A DNA stretch of 64,000 bases from Lactarius indigo (Eukaryota; Basidiomycota; Agaricomycetes; Russulales; Russulaceae), in NCBI GenBank assembly GCA_025766275.1, contig JAFKAC010000057.1, positions 248,001-312,000 of the forward strand, given 5' to 3'. Each line of letters begins with the position of its first letter. The stretch's first letter is position 1. Below, in pieces: positions 35,043 through 47,236 of this stretch. The notes under the pieces are model-generated. The model was not told where the DNA came from, ran no database searches, and worked only from the letters and a program-made list of their open reading frames with translations. The position numbers and the translations under genes were made by a program.

Positions 35043-37501
35043 CATTTAGGCGGCGTGTTTTTTGAACTTCTACACCACTTCCATACACTCGCGTACTATA
35101 TCCATCCTTCTACACCTACAATGCTAGGTGTCATGGGGACCTATCAGGTCCTGACAGCACTAGCCTGCCCTCTTGAGCTGACATTGACACAGCCTGAGGG
35201 AGCTCGTAGACTCACCTATCTTGGCGCGTCTCTCGGGCGACATTCCTCATCCATATGTACCACTGTGATTTAATTTTCACTTCCGCTACTTTCCCTTTTT
35301 TCCCCTCTCACTCTTCTTATCTCTAGCAAGTCTGTTATCCCCCACGTTTTACTCGATGGTTTCGATGTTCTTTTGGCTCTCCTCTTCTCGGTGTACCTCT
35401 AATCCGATGTAATTATAACAGTATAACCAGCAATACCATTCCGAAGCATTACTCACAACCCCCGCTCCGACTCGGAGTCGGTCATCCGAGTCAGGTACCG
35501 ATAACACGATCCCCCCCTGAATTATCAACTGGTGACACCCCCCAAAACGCCAGCTCCCTGTTTCCCAAGAGCAATCCACACACAGGAAGACGCAAATGTC
35601 TATCGGTTCCTAGGAGGCCCTATGATAGACTTCTCCCTAGACCCTCAATCTTGGGGTCTTGCTTGGGGCTCATTTGGCTTGGGATCGTTCAAATTTTGGA
35701 TAGGTGAGGATCAAGAATCCATCTCCAAGTCCAGTATTAGCTGACTCGCTGACTCTTAGGATTTTGTCACTGATCTCCTCGCAAGCCTCTTTCCAGGGTC
35801 TCCAAATCTCCACTTCAAGTTTGATATTTATCCTCGCATGTGTCCTCCAGACGCGAACTACCTTGCGAACTACTGTCGACGTGGCGTCAAGCGTGGCGTT
35901 CAACTTGAACTCTGTCCGAGTCCGGCCCGCTTCGAGTCCGGCCCGCATTGGAGCAAGCATCATCCGACGCTAGTTCCTACGCTGACCTGACGAATTGGCC
36001 GAACTCGTCAACGCGTCAACACTGCTTCAACCGACACTAGCAAGGAGTGCAGCGTGCCTAAGGGTGCTTACATCTGAAGAATGACGGCTTGCACAATCTC
36101 TCCAGTTTTGCACTCAGCAAAGAAACTATAATCTTACCATCTAGGGAAATGAGCAACCCTGAATTAGACGAAAGTTTGGCGATTATGCACCGTTTTTTGT
36201 CCAGTGAGTCCATGTCTTGCTCCCCCGCTCGCCCTTCGGACGGGTTTATTTGAGCTTTGTATGTCATCTTGTAAGTTGTTCACGCTAACAGCTGGGTACT
36301 GACGGTTCTCGGTGAGACAGTTATTTTGCGCAAACCGAGAGATGTATCCCGCATTGTACTTGTATGCCTCACCTACATCTTGCTAATGAAACGGTCTCAC
36401 ACTCAGCGTGCGAGTCCTCTTCCCCTATCTTTGCACTGCGGGGCGGCACCACTGAGGTTAAGTTGTTGGGGCAAGTACCATAGCAACCGTCACTACTCCA
36501 CAATTAAATAGAACGATGGTTGCATCCTAAAAACACTATGCTTCACGCCCCCATCCGGGGTTTGACCCACTATCTGTTGAGCCAACCTCTACCTAAGGTC
36601 GTTCGTATTCCATCGTGCTGAACTGTATACCAGAGAGGTTCGTACATCCAATTGCCGCCGGTCATTTCCGCAAGCGGATCATGAAGCTGAAGGTTCGCGA
36701 GCCGCGATCCGCTCGACTTCCCGCTGGTCACCTCAGATGCAATGAAACCATTACTTTGGCTATGCGATATGGCCCGAACGAATGATTCTTGTTCATGGCG
36801 GTCGCCGACGCCACGCAGATACCCGTGCTCCACCCTGGCCGGCGCCTTTAGTGAGACTTGTGTCCGAAATGCGCTCCATATCGTGCCGCTCAACCTCGGT
36901 TCGTTGACAAACATTGCCCTATTCCTCGGCGGCTCTTTCGAGTATCATTCAGATCCTCCGGGACTTGCCCTTCCCCCTTCACGTCTCAATCTTTCGCTGT
37001 CATCATGCACCGCAGGCCGAATTCCCTAATCCTTTCCTCTTCACATGCTCAAGGTCCAGGATATCTCGCTCTCTCGTCGCGAGCCGCATACCGGGGACAC
37101 ATATCACCTCTCCTCCATCATGATCATACCGCCACGCGTACTGTCGGGATGATCAACATCTCCACGACTTTTGCTGGCTACATCGTCCTTGTTCCACGTC
37201 GGGATTCATTCCCGTATTACTACTTCCATAGTCTCATTGAGTTTACTTATGTTGCTGGATGTTTCACTTGCCTAATTCCGTCAGGTTAAAAACTGGAGAT
37301 GCGCTGATGGTACACACTGCATGGCGCCAAGTGCGCTGCATTTTGCCGTGACACTGCCACTGGTTCCTGGTTCCTGATTTCATGCTTGTGCACGTGCCTG
37401 CGTACAATTGGTAAAAATATATGGTTTGTCGACCCTCCCAGCACTGTTCTGCTATTCCAGCCCCCTGACTTTATACCCCACTGCCAGTAGTGATCCTAGT
37501 C
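35043..37501. other. Intergenic region between arrestin-like copies 1 and 2
   Basis: About 2.5 kb with only short, motif-free frames on both strands. I found no fourth arrestin-like remnant by eye. Confidence 0.4.
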
Positions 37502-39023
37502 ATGACGTCAATCCACAGTTCACAAGCTAGTGTTTCCATCGTCCCAACCCTTCACTTTGCTTCTCGTTCTTCGGCCCCTCTACATCGGTCTTCCGTCCTA
37601 TCCCCGCCTCCATATAGCCGTCCTAGTCCCGCACCTCGTCAAAGTCCCATGGTGCCTCCCTCGGATCAAACCCAACAGGTACATGGCAAAGACGATCACT
37701 CCTCAACCACAGGGGCTCGCACCACACACATCTACGGCCTGAAGGAGTGCGCGTATGTCTTCATCAATAGCCATGCAAACAGCCCCGAAGACACACCCAT
37801 GATATATTGGGGAGAAGAAACAACGGGGACTATCCAAATCCCTCAGCGTCATCTACAAGAAGTGAAGAGTATAATTGTAGTGGTGAGCCAGCTCTTAGTT
37901 GGAATGATTCTGATTGAACCAGATATTCGTAGTTACGTGTGTTCGAATCTGACCCCGCGAACCCCACATTTAAGATAAAGGCGGCCATGTTGTCCGGGCA
38001 AATTGATCCTTCTCATATCAGAGGCGAAGATTTTTGTGGGCCAATTGCCATTGCACCACCTACCTCCGTTACCCATGATAGCAACCTGAAGTTTGAGCTT
38101 CAAATCACCATCCATCGTCGTGGGCGTCTCACTCGAAAGATCAGGTTCGTATTTACCACTCACGCATCTCTGGTGCTGTCTTCCCACTGTCGGCTTCTAC
38201 TTTAGAATGAAGCAACCAATTAGGTACTCCACGCGACCAGACCCCTCCAGTCGTTTGCCTCCTTCCGAGATCCGGGCCAGAAAGCCGCGCAATCTCCCCT
38301 CGTCCTGGACAGCTAACGATTACCCAGGGGTAATAGTTAGGGGCATCATATTCCAGCGGCAGCACGAAGTCGAGGTCGAATGCAAGGTGAGTAACAAATG
38401 CTAGGTATGACCCTCCCTCACCTCATGACACTCATCCAGCTCGTCATACCGGCATGTCACTTTCTGTCACTGCCCGCTACCTTGGCTTACCTACTCCTGA
38501 TTTTCGTAGGTTTCATACCCCGTGTGCGACAGTATCCCACTTCACCTTATTATGACATGTGTCGATCGTGAAGCGCTAGAGCTGTTCGCAGTCTCCGGCG
38601 CTATCAACGTACGGTTACTCCAGGTCCTCGCGTTTGGAAAGAAGGCAGCGAAGGCTAGCCCACCTTTCAATCTCAAAAACCGCAAATCTTATCACATAAC
38701 GAAATGGGTTGCAACAGCCCATTGGTACGTCGATGGCAGTGATAAGGAAGTTCCTCCGGACGACAGGCACTCAGTCTCCCGTTGGCGTACCAAGCTGAAC
38801 GGAGAATTTTTGCGAGAACCTTCCGCCGAAATAAGTCACAGCTTTGCAGAACCTGGCATGGCTGTCATGGTTCGTGGCTTTGTGGCATCGCAATGAACGT
38901 CTCACAGATTGACGTCATTCACAGTACTATGTGTGCCTGTTCCCCTTCCGCGCATCGGATTTCCACCCAACAAGTAACCCGGATAAAGTGCTTTTTTATG
39001 GCCAGATTTCGCTCTCCAAATAG
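37502..39023 (+). CDS. Arrestin-like protein, tandem copy 2
   Basis: The best-preserved copy: 410 aa from the ATG at 37502. Exons 37502-37882, 37933-38144, 38206-38386, 38510-38869 and 38925-39023, phases closing throughout. Motifs parallel copy 1: YVFINSHANSPEDTPMIYWG, then EETTGTIQIP, FELQITIHRRGRLTRKI, YPGVIVRGIIF, HLIMTCVDREALELFAV and the C-terminal block YYVCLFPFRASDF...DKVLFYGQI. The fourth and fifth exons match copies 1 and 3 in length or nearly so (the last is 99 bp in all three). The family assignment rests on the alternating hydrophobic beta pattern and on remembered agaricomycete arrestin-like proteins. No PY motifs for ubiquitin ligase recruitment were noticed. Confidence 0.7.
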
Positions 39024-39679
39024 CAAATTTGTTCCAAGTTGTAGGAACCCACGCTGCTCGTGCACTGGCGCACCACCTTGATCTCCGCTCCTTTTATCCA
39101 CCGTCAGGTCGTCGCCTACTCTCTTGATTGGAATCCCCATCAGAACCTGTCGCATCCACAACTGATTCCCAGCCGACGTCATGGAAAAGACTCACGGAAC
39201 CAAACGATTTAGACCTGATGTAGACACCATACATTCGCCTATTGGACTATTCAAGGGACTATTAGTAGATAACGTCTTATCTCAGTTGGGGTTTGTGGAC
39301 CACTTTCCCGAATGCAATTACAACAATGTACTACTGTAGAACAACATGTCATTTGCGAGGTGGACGTCAAACTAACTCGACCTTCTTTGAGTAATTTGAA
39401 GTCTTCCCTTTGAGCCTAAGTCGTGGACTGGTCCCATATACTACCAACACTCCAATTTGCCTCTATGATGGATGCTGACTCTCCAGACCCCAGACAACCA
39501 TTTACAGAAAGCGTACATGTGTCGTTTCCATCACCTCAGAGAATTTTAGATCAATTGTCGCTCTGGACAGCACGGGGATCCAGCCACCTGACCCGTGCTG
39601 ACCCGGGCCGACATGTGCTAATAGATCCGAGGCGTAGGTTGTTTGCGGTCATACGGTTACAGCGATACTAGTATTGCTC
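39024..39679. other. Intergenic region between arrestin-like copies 2 and 3
   Basis: About 650 bp without a supported gene; presumably the terminator of copy 2 and the promoter of copy 3. Confidence 0.4.
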
Positions 39680-41213
39680 ATGGACTCACACCCCAGCCGA
39701 TCCTATCGTATCTCGTCTCCACCTTCTTATATAGGTCCCAGTTCTACAATTCAACAACCTGTACTATCAACCGTCGGCCAAAGCTCGGAGGCCCTTGACG
39801 GTGATCCTCATGCCAGTGACGTAAAGGAAGCTGTCTATACTATACATACGTTCGACCTGAAGGAATACGCATTGGTCTCCATAAAAAGCCATGCCGATAA
39901 CATCCAGGACGTCCCTCTTGTGTATCTAGGAGAACAAACGACAGGGTCCGTTGAATTTCCTGCGTATTGTCTGCATGAGGTGCGAAGAGTCGTTGTGGCG
40001 GTGAGTTGGCTTCTCAGTTGGAGTGATTGTCATCGAACCAGAAATTTATAGTTACGGGTGTTCATATCTGACCCCACGAACCCGACATACAAGACAAAGC
40101 TCGTCCTCTTGTCTGGGCAAATTGATAGTTCTCATATCTCAAACAAAGATTTTTGTTGGCGCTTTGCCATCGGGCCACCTTCCCCCACAAGCTTTCCCCC
40201 CAGCCCGCTCACAGCCTCAGAACAAGCCAATCTCCCCGTTGGGCGTCCCTCACTGCGGAGTCATGATAATAATTTGAAGTCTCAACTCCAAATTACAATC
40301 CATCGTCGCGGATATCTCACCCGAAAGCTCAGGTCCGTGTTCTTTCCTCACCCGCTTCCGTGACCGTCTTCCAACCTATAATTTCCGCTCCAGAATGAAG
40401 CAACCAATCCGCTATATGATTCGTCCAGATCCTTCCACCCTTTCTTCGACACCTCTTTCAAATTCCCTCGCCAGAAATCCCGCGGTCCCCCCTTGCCCTG
40501 GACAGAGAATAGGTGCCCAGAAGCCATTATCAGGGGTATCATATTCGATCAGATACGTGTCGAGGTCGAATGCAAGGCAAGTAGCAAATACCAAGTATAA
40601 TTTTCCTCCCTGGTTCACGACTAGTATCTATCTTGTCTAGCTCATTATACCGGCACGTCACACTCTTCTTTTATTGTCCGCCACCTTGGTTTAACCACTC
40701 CTGACTCTCTTAGACTTCATACCCTGTTAGCGACGAGATCCCACTTTGTCTCGTCATGACGTGTGAAAACCGTGCAGCACTCGACCTCTTCGCTGTGTCC
40801 CACGTTATCGACGTACGTTTACTCAAGGTCCTCGTCTTTGGAAAGAATGCGGCGGCGACCACTCCCCCTTTCACTATGGCAAACCGCAAATCATACCATA
40901 TTACGAAGTGGGTCGCAAAAGCTCGATGGAACGTTGATGGTCAGGCGAAGGGACTCCCTCTTGGCGACGAGCACAGATGGCGCATCAGGTTGAACGGAAA
41001 GCTCATTAGAGACCCTTGCGCTGAAATGAATCACAGTTTCGCTGAACCAGGGATCGCTCTCATGGTACGTGACTCCAGTGGATCCGACCTCTCACCGACC
41101 CACGTCATTTGCAGTACTACGTGTGCCTTTTCCCGTTCTGTTCAGCCAACTTCGTCCCAGCTAGCAAGCCAGACAAGGCACTTTTTTATGGCAAGATCCC
41201 GATTACCAAATAG
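39680..41213 (+). pseudogene. Arrestin-like protein, tandem copy 3, one frameshift
   Basis: Same five-exon structure as copies 1 and 2, starting at an ATG at 39680: 39680-40000, 40052-40332, 40394-40576, 40714-41064 and 41115-41213. Exon 3 is one base short of closing the frame. Aligned to copy 2, a single base is missing in the C-run at 40487-40492, after which the expected PEAIIRGIIF reads only in a shifted frame. The third intron begins with GC (AAG|GCAAGTAGC), where copies 1 and 2 have GT. Motifs include VSIKSHADNIQDVPLVYLGE and HLCLVMTCEN-like sequence before RAALDLFAV. It could be a young pseudogene, or an intact gene with a homopolymer base-calling error. Confidence 0.65.
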
Positions 41214-44099
41214 CACTCAAACTAGTGTGCTGTAGGAACGCCTGCTGCACACTCGCACACCCACGCACCCCACGTACCATCGATAAAATAACGGCTGTTC
41301 AGACCTGCCAAGTCGTAACGACATCTACTTGAAAACCTGTCAGAATTTGACGCATCCAGAAGTGACTCCTAGCCGACGTCATCATAATATTCGAGGAACC
41401 AATAACGTAAGCAAATAGAGGCGCCTACCTTATCTCGACTCGGGTTCGTGATTCATTCCCATCATAACAATTGTATTGTACTGTAGTGTAACAGCAGCTC
41501 ACGCATAAGACATTGCTCGCAGCCTGCACGGGACCAACTCAAACTCGCCCGGATCCTGGATCATCAAACGATACTACCCCTCAATTTGCATTCATCACAG
41601 GAGATAAAGAACAATTTACCCAACAAAGTGCATGTATGTCGTGCCCTTTAGCGATTCCAGACCCCCCATAATTCAGGTTCGCGTATCAGGTACTTGACGC
41701 GCGTCACCATTGGTGCCAAAGATAGATACGCCAATTCTCAGGATTTCGGCTTTGATTTGCTCGTGAGAACGTCCTGCTGCGGCTGCCAGACCCCAATATG
41801 GAGTTGATGTGGGTTTCCTCGTGTACCTCCATGCATCGCTGGTAATTTAGTATCACGATTCATGACACCGACATCAGGCAGTGCAACCCACGTCGAATCA
41901 GGAAGGCAATGAGGCGCCAAGCCACACCCTGGATGTAGCGCAAGGCGAGCGCTTTAACGCCACAGAGCTTCTAGTTCCAGCCCAGCCGTTTCGCCATCGC
42001 GCGCTATGTGGCGAAACGCCACACGATCAATTCGGGGACAAGGACAGGCGTCCGGTCTGGTGGAACCGAAATTGCCCGATAAAGGCAGCCCGTATTATCT
42101 CCACGATCCGCTCTACACGAACCTGCCATTCAGAGTACGTACTGTATACATTCAGTCCGGCATGTGTGCTCTGACTTCGTTTGGGTACGTGTTCCCTTCA
42201 CATTCTCGCGACGTTAGCTGCACTGATGTGTGGGCCGCACAAAGAAAAAAATTCCCACACATTTACACCACGACTCTATAGCTAGGACAAAGACACGGCC
42301 ACTCCCATACAGGAGTGGGCTACACCGTATCTGGCGCAATTGCAGAGGTTTTGTGGACAGTGGACCAAAATTCTAGAACGTTCGAGCGGCCAATTGTAGC
42401 CGCGTGAGTTGATCACCTGGAACATTTGGGTTGGCACTGAAAGCAGGATGACATTCATTGTGATCGGATACTGTAAGTAGGACAAGTCAAGTTACTGCGA
42501 TAGCCGCGCGCCTGACGGAATCCGAAGTTCATACTAAGTTACTCGCATCTTCAGTGAGAATCGTATAGCTAGGGTTTTGGTGGCGTCTGGGTTTATGTCT
42601 GTCAAGCCGGTAACATACTGTGTGTAATCACTGCAACTTCAAATACAGCATATCTCTGCGGAGAACGCCGATGGTTGCAAGCAGCACTCTACGCGGACGG
42701 GCCCGCATGGTGATGCGCGTTTCGCTTTCGGCCGGATTCCCGAACCAGTCGTGGGGTCCGGCGCTGGCACCGAGGAGACGGAAGAGAGGGCAGAGGGAGC
42801 TAGAGCAATAGGACGCGGGCGCACATCTGCGCCGAGGTAGTGTCACTGGACATGCACTGCGTGCAAAACGCATTGAGCAGCGCTCTAGAACAATATTTTG
42901 AATAGACGCTCTCCGGAGGTGTAATCTCCAATGCTATGATTGGCTAATGATACACCAATTACTATCGGTATACGACCGTGCAATTACAGCTATCAGTGGT
43001 TGCCCCCTCCGGCCCCCACACCAGTGCAGAGAATGATTCACAACTGCCGTTCCCTACACCTGAGCGGCACTACGTGGGGTTAGTGTTTCGTGGCAAGGTC
43101 AACAGCAAGGTGCACAAAAATTGAGTGCAAAGAAAAATTATACCAACCTCTCAGATAAAGGATGTGCTTTGTCAATGAAGTGGCCGCAGTCAGAATGTAT
43201 CTGTGGTGAGGGGGTGAGAGGACGTTGCCGATACTGGCGCGGATGTCACTTCGCGACCGCCTAAGTTAGCACAAGACGTTGTGCCCGGCAAAGGCCGCAA
43301 GGAGCCCGATTCAAATCAGACACGGGTCAGTGTGCTGTGGCTAAAGGGGGGAGGGGAGGTTCGCCGCGGCCAAGACCGTGTGGGCATCACTCAGTGAGCA
43401 TTACCCGTGGAAATGCATCATCAGTGGCTGGTTTGGGAGACGAGGCGAGGCGGGGACAGGAACAGAGAAGAACACGCACCAACTTGATGACGCGAGCCCA
43501 GTGCGCCAATTCTACATGAGCAGGACGAAATCGTTTCCATCATTCCTGCTGAGAGCGAGACTATTCGCCGCTTGGTTTGCCCTGACTTGGAATCTCGCAG
43601 AGACTTGCCGATCGGCTTTCGGGCCGTGTCCCGGAAGTAGTAATTTATCAACTACGCTGGCAAAACGCCGCCAATTGGCAAGAGGCATATTCGCGACTCA
43701 CCGTTGGTGGTACGAGTCATCACAGCATCCCACACATTGATGGGGCCAAATCTCGAGCGCCTGGTGCTACGCGAAGGGCAACTGGAACTGAAGAGGAGCA
43801 GCTGGACAGGCCGAAACACAAGAACGCCGTCACGGTGCGGACTTGCTCGCCCTTTGGCAGCATGCACCCTTACGTGGTTTATCGGAAGTTACCCAATGCG
43901 AATTTCACGTGGATGATGCATGATGATCGATCAACAAACTGACAACTCAATGGTCAGTTACTCTGACGACAACGATGACGATTCCAGACTGCAGCCACGA
44001 CACGACTCCGACTCGGCGATTCTTCATATGAGAATGAGTGACGGTGGCGCAGGCCAGGAATCCAAATGTGCCCCTCATTGAACTCTCCGTGTCACCACC
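41214..44099. other. Intergenic region without recognisable genes
   Basis: About 2.9 kb. Several short frames exist on both strands, but none shows a domain, splice-supported extension or paralogue. It may hold diverged mobile-element relics. Nothing specific is supported. Confidence 0.4.
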
Positions 44100-46041
44100 A
44101 TGTCGACCATTCTATCGCTCCCAGAAGAGCTCATTATTGAAATTATGGTAAAGGGTGATCACAACATGCTCTTGACCTGTCAAAGAGTGCGTGATTAGCG
44201 CCTCTCAACCAACTCTCTTATCTCATTCCGATTCACACAGGTTTGCCGTACTCTCAATGCCATAATCAAGGATTCTGTTCCCTTGCAGTACATCATCTCG
44301 CTGGCAGAATGTGGCATGCGGGATGGCCTGTCAGGCATCGTCTACGAGAGAACCTCCGAACGACTGCAACGACTGCGCGAGCACGAGGCGGCTTGGCGAG
44401 AGGTCGCGTGGTCAGACGGTAGCACCATATCTCACCAGGCTGCCCGCGATCTCCCCACCACCAGCTCCGGCGGAGTGCTCGCCTTTCTGAAGCAGTCCGA
44501 TGGCGACTCGGGCGACCCCGAATACAGCGACCGGCTCTTTCTTCTGCGTGTCCCGTCGAGGCTGAGAGGAATACCCGGTGAGAGCTGGGAATTGAACGGC
44601 CTCGGCGAGATGTCCAATGTCTGCATTGACTCGGCCCAGGACCTCCTTCTGTTCCAGAGGTACGTATAGATGCCCGCGTGTCTAGTCATGCGACCACAAA
44701 CTCTCACGCAGATCTAACAACTTTCACGTGCGAACGTTATCGTCTGGAAAAGTCCACCCATCGGTTCTTCATTCTGGTTCATTTGATCTGGGAATAGCTT
44801 CTTCAGATTTACTGACGGAAATACCGGTCATCTGCTGCGACCACGTGGCAGCCATTGTACACGAGCATTCCCTTTCACACGCTCCTGTGACCATTAAAGG
44901 AACAGTCGTCGTCTGGAATTGGAAGACAGGAAATCAGGTGGCGATTATCGTACGCTCCCCCCCATTTGGCCCTTTCCCTGTCTTGACTATCTTTTTTTAG
45001 CGACCGCTGTTTGCGCGCATCGGACGCGATATTACCTTCCTTGATGAGACGCATATTCTCATTCCGGCTTCGGCAGTCGACTCTGCGCTCAAGCCCGGGC
45101 AGAATTACGAGCTCATGCTCCTCGTATATGACTTTGATCCCTCTGTGACCCTCTTCATAAACCAAGTCGCGACGATCCCGTACTGTTTCCGTATATCTCT
45201 TCCCGTGCGCACCGGCATCACCACCTTCCGCCAAGCGCGCATCAACGCCAACACGGCCTCCTTCTCCTCGCCAACGGCGTCTTCCTCTTCCCCATCTGGG
45301 TACTTCCATGCAGACCCAAAGGATCGCATCATCGCCCTGGAGGTGACGGACAACAACTGGATGCAAGGCATGGAGGAGACGGCCGAGCTATACACGCCCG
45401 CGCGCACTTTCCTCGCCTACATCGCCACACATCCCCCCGTCACTGCGTCCGCATCCGTCTCTACGTCCATCTCGGGCCAAAAACCGCTCGACGTACCGTG
45501 GGAGGCGTGGGGCCCACACGGCGCGCATCTCGTGCGCGCCGCAGACCAACCATACATCGTGCGTCGGCCACGCGTGTGCGGTATGCGTGTGCTCGGTGCG
45601 TCGTTGTGCGACCGCTCCGTCATCGTGGCGGACTACCATCCTGGGCGCATCGCGCGCAGTGTAGGTCTCGGCGGCAGCGGAGGGACTGGCATGCGTGCGC
45701 GTGCTTTGAGCACGTTCTCCGAGATCTTACTGGGCACGCGTGGTGTTCTGGGCGCCCGCCCGCCATCGATGTGCATTACGAAGGAGGTTCCCTTGCTTTG
45801 TGAGCTGCAAGAGACGTCTGAGAGCCCGTGGATAATGTTGTGTGAGGACGCGTTGGTAGCCTTCGAGGTGAGTAGGGAGAAGGAGTTTGATTCCTCCCCC
45901 CCTTTGCACACCTCGTGCTCGTCTGTTGTCGGACTTTACTGACCGGCGGAGCGGGTACTGTCGTTGGTGCTTGCTATTTTCATTGCGCAGTATGCTCCAG
46001 ACGGGTTTGAGGTCAGCAGGGTTGTTGCATACACATTCTAA
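44100..46041 (+). CDS. F-box protein, paralogue 1
   Basis: Predicted substrate adaptor of an SCF ubiquitin ligase: the N-terminal F-box (ILSLPEELIIEIMV...LLTCQRVCRTLNAII) would bind Skp1. Five exons: 44100-44186, 44241-44659, 44712-44937, 45001-45867 and 45991-46041, giving 549 aa. After the F-box comes a long region typical of basidiomycete F-box proteins with propeller-like repeats: YIISLAECGMRDG, RLFLLRVPSRLRGIPGE, VCIDSAQDLLLFQR, VVVWNWKTGNQ, DITFLDETHILIP. The C-terminus has WEAWGPHGAHLVR, RVCGMRVLG and VIVADYHPGRIAR. It is intact and directly upstream of a damaged paralogue; a third copy lies at 57934-59799. The combined length of exons 2 and 3 (645 bp) is the same in this gene and the third. 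Confidence 0.8.
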
Positions 46042-47236
46042 TTTTTGACGGGATTTGCATGAGGTACGGGCGCCCACGTGAATTAGTCGTTGGGGCTAGC
46101 TGACAACTCATCTAGTGTACTGTTTGGAGCGCTGAGTTGCGCACCAAAATCGACGGATCGAGTGTATGGATACAGTTTCATGTTTCAAGTATTATGAACA
46201 CCCTAGCATTCCGCGATACCCGGGAGCATCACCACACGGCTATCCTCTGGCTTTTACGCACCAGAGTCATTAGATGTAAATTACTGTGGAGCTTGGAATC
46301 AAATGCAGCGTTTGTCAGTCCTCTTGGTATCGCGTCTTGTGCGGCGTCTGGGTTAAAGTACAGGACAAATGCGATGCGCTGATTGGATATACTGTATCGA
46401 GGTGGGACCGCGTGTCACGTGTTGCCAGGTCCGGTTATGCAACACGCGGCGGGGTCGATCCGGGTCCCAGATCTGTCTAAAGTCGAAGTAGGAAGCTGCA
46501 GGTCACAGGAGTGCAGAGAAAGGGGAAGACAGAGTACGCGCACGCTTATCACTCCCGGTCGACATTCGGATCTCCTCCACACCGGCGGCGTAAGCTTACT
46601 CGGAGCGTCAAGGGGCAGCGACTAAATTACGTTGAACGACCGGTGGCTATACCCGAAACGCGTAGGTGGTTAGGTCTACTTTTTAGCGTGCGCTGGCGGT
46701 GTCAATTATCCTCGCTGACTCACAGACTCGCTCGTTTGCCCACACATGACGTTCTGAAATTCTAAACATGGCACAGATACGAATCTAAAAAAAAAGGCCA
46801 AGAAAAACCAATACAAAAAGAAAAAGGAAGCGTCGCGGGGAACCTCGGCGCAAAAAGCAAAGTCCTTGACTGTCAAATTGGTGCTGCATGGCGTCGCGGT
46901 CCGCTCGGTCACGATTGGGCCCGACCGAGCTTGGCCAAATTGAAATAGCCCTTAGTTCGGACGGAAGGGCAGCGGGGAACAGTGAGGGCGCTCGCTTCGA
47001 GGGGGAGGGACCTGTCGTCTTTCTCCTTCAAAGACTGCGAATTGGGAGGGCCCGACGTGAATGACTCTACTATTAAACCCCACTCCTCCTGCCTATCTCA
47101 CAAGAGGGAGCTCGCCACATTTGTTGGACCCGCGGGACGGACCGATGTTGGGCTCGCTTCTCGTGCGAAAGGCACGCTCTGCCCATGACCTCACCTTGAC
47201 CTCACCGCCCACGCCCAACGCAAGCTAAGAACGGTC
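46042..47236. other. Intergenic region between F-box paralogues
   Basis: About 1.2 kb with no recognised gene. It presumably includes the promoter of the downstream paralogue; TATTAAACCCC near 47070 is TATA-like. Confidence 0.4.

Noticed and set aside
36540..36605. Possible tRNA-like stretch around CCGGGGTTTGACCC
   Set aside because: The T-loop consensus GTTCRANNC is not met and I could not build a cloverleaf with an acceptor stem.
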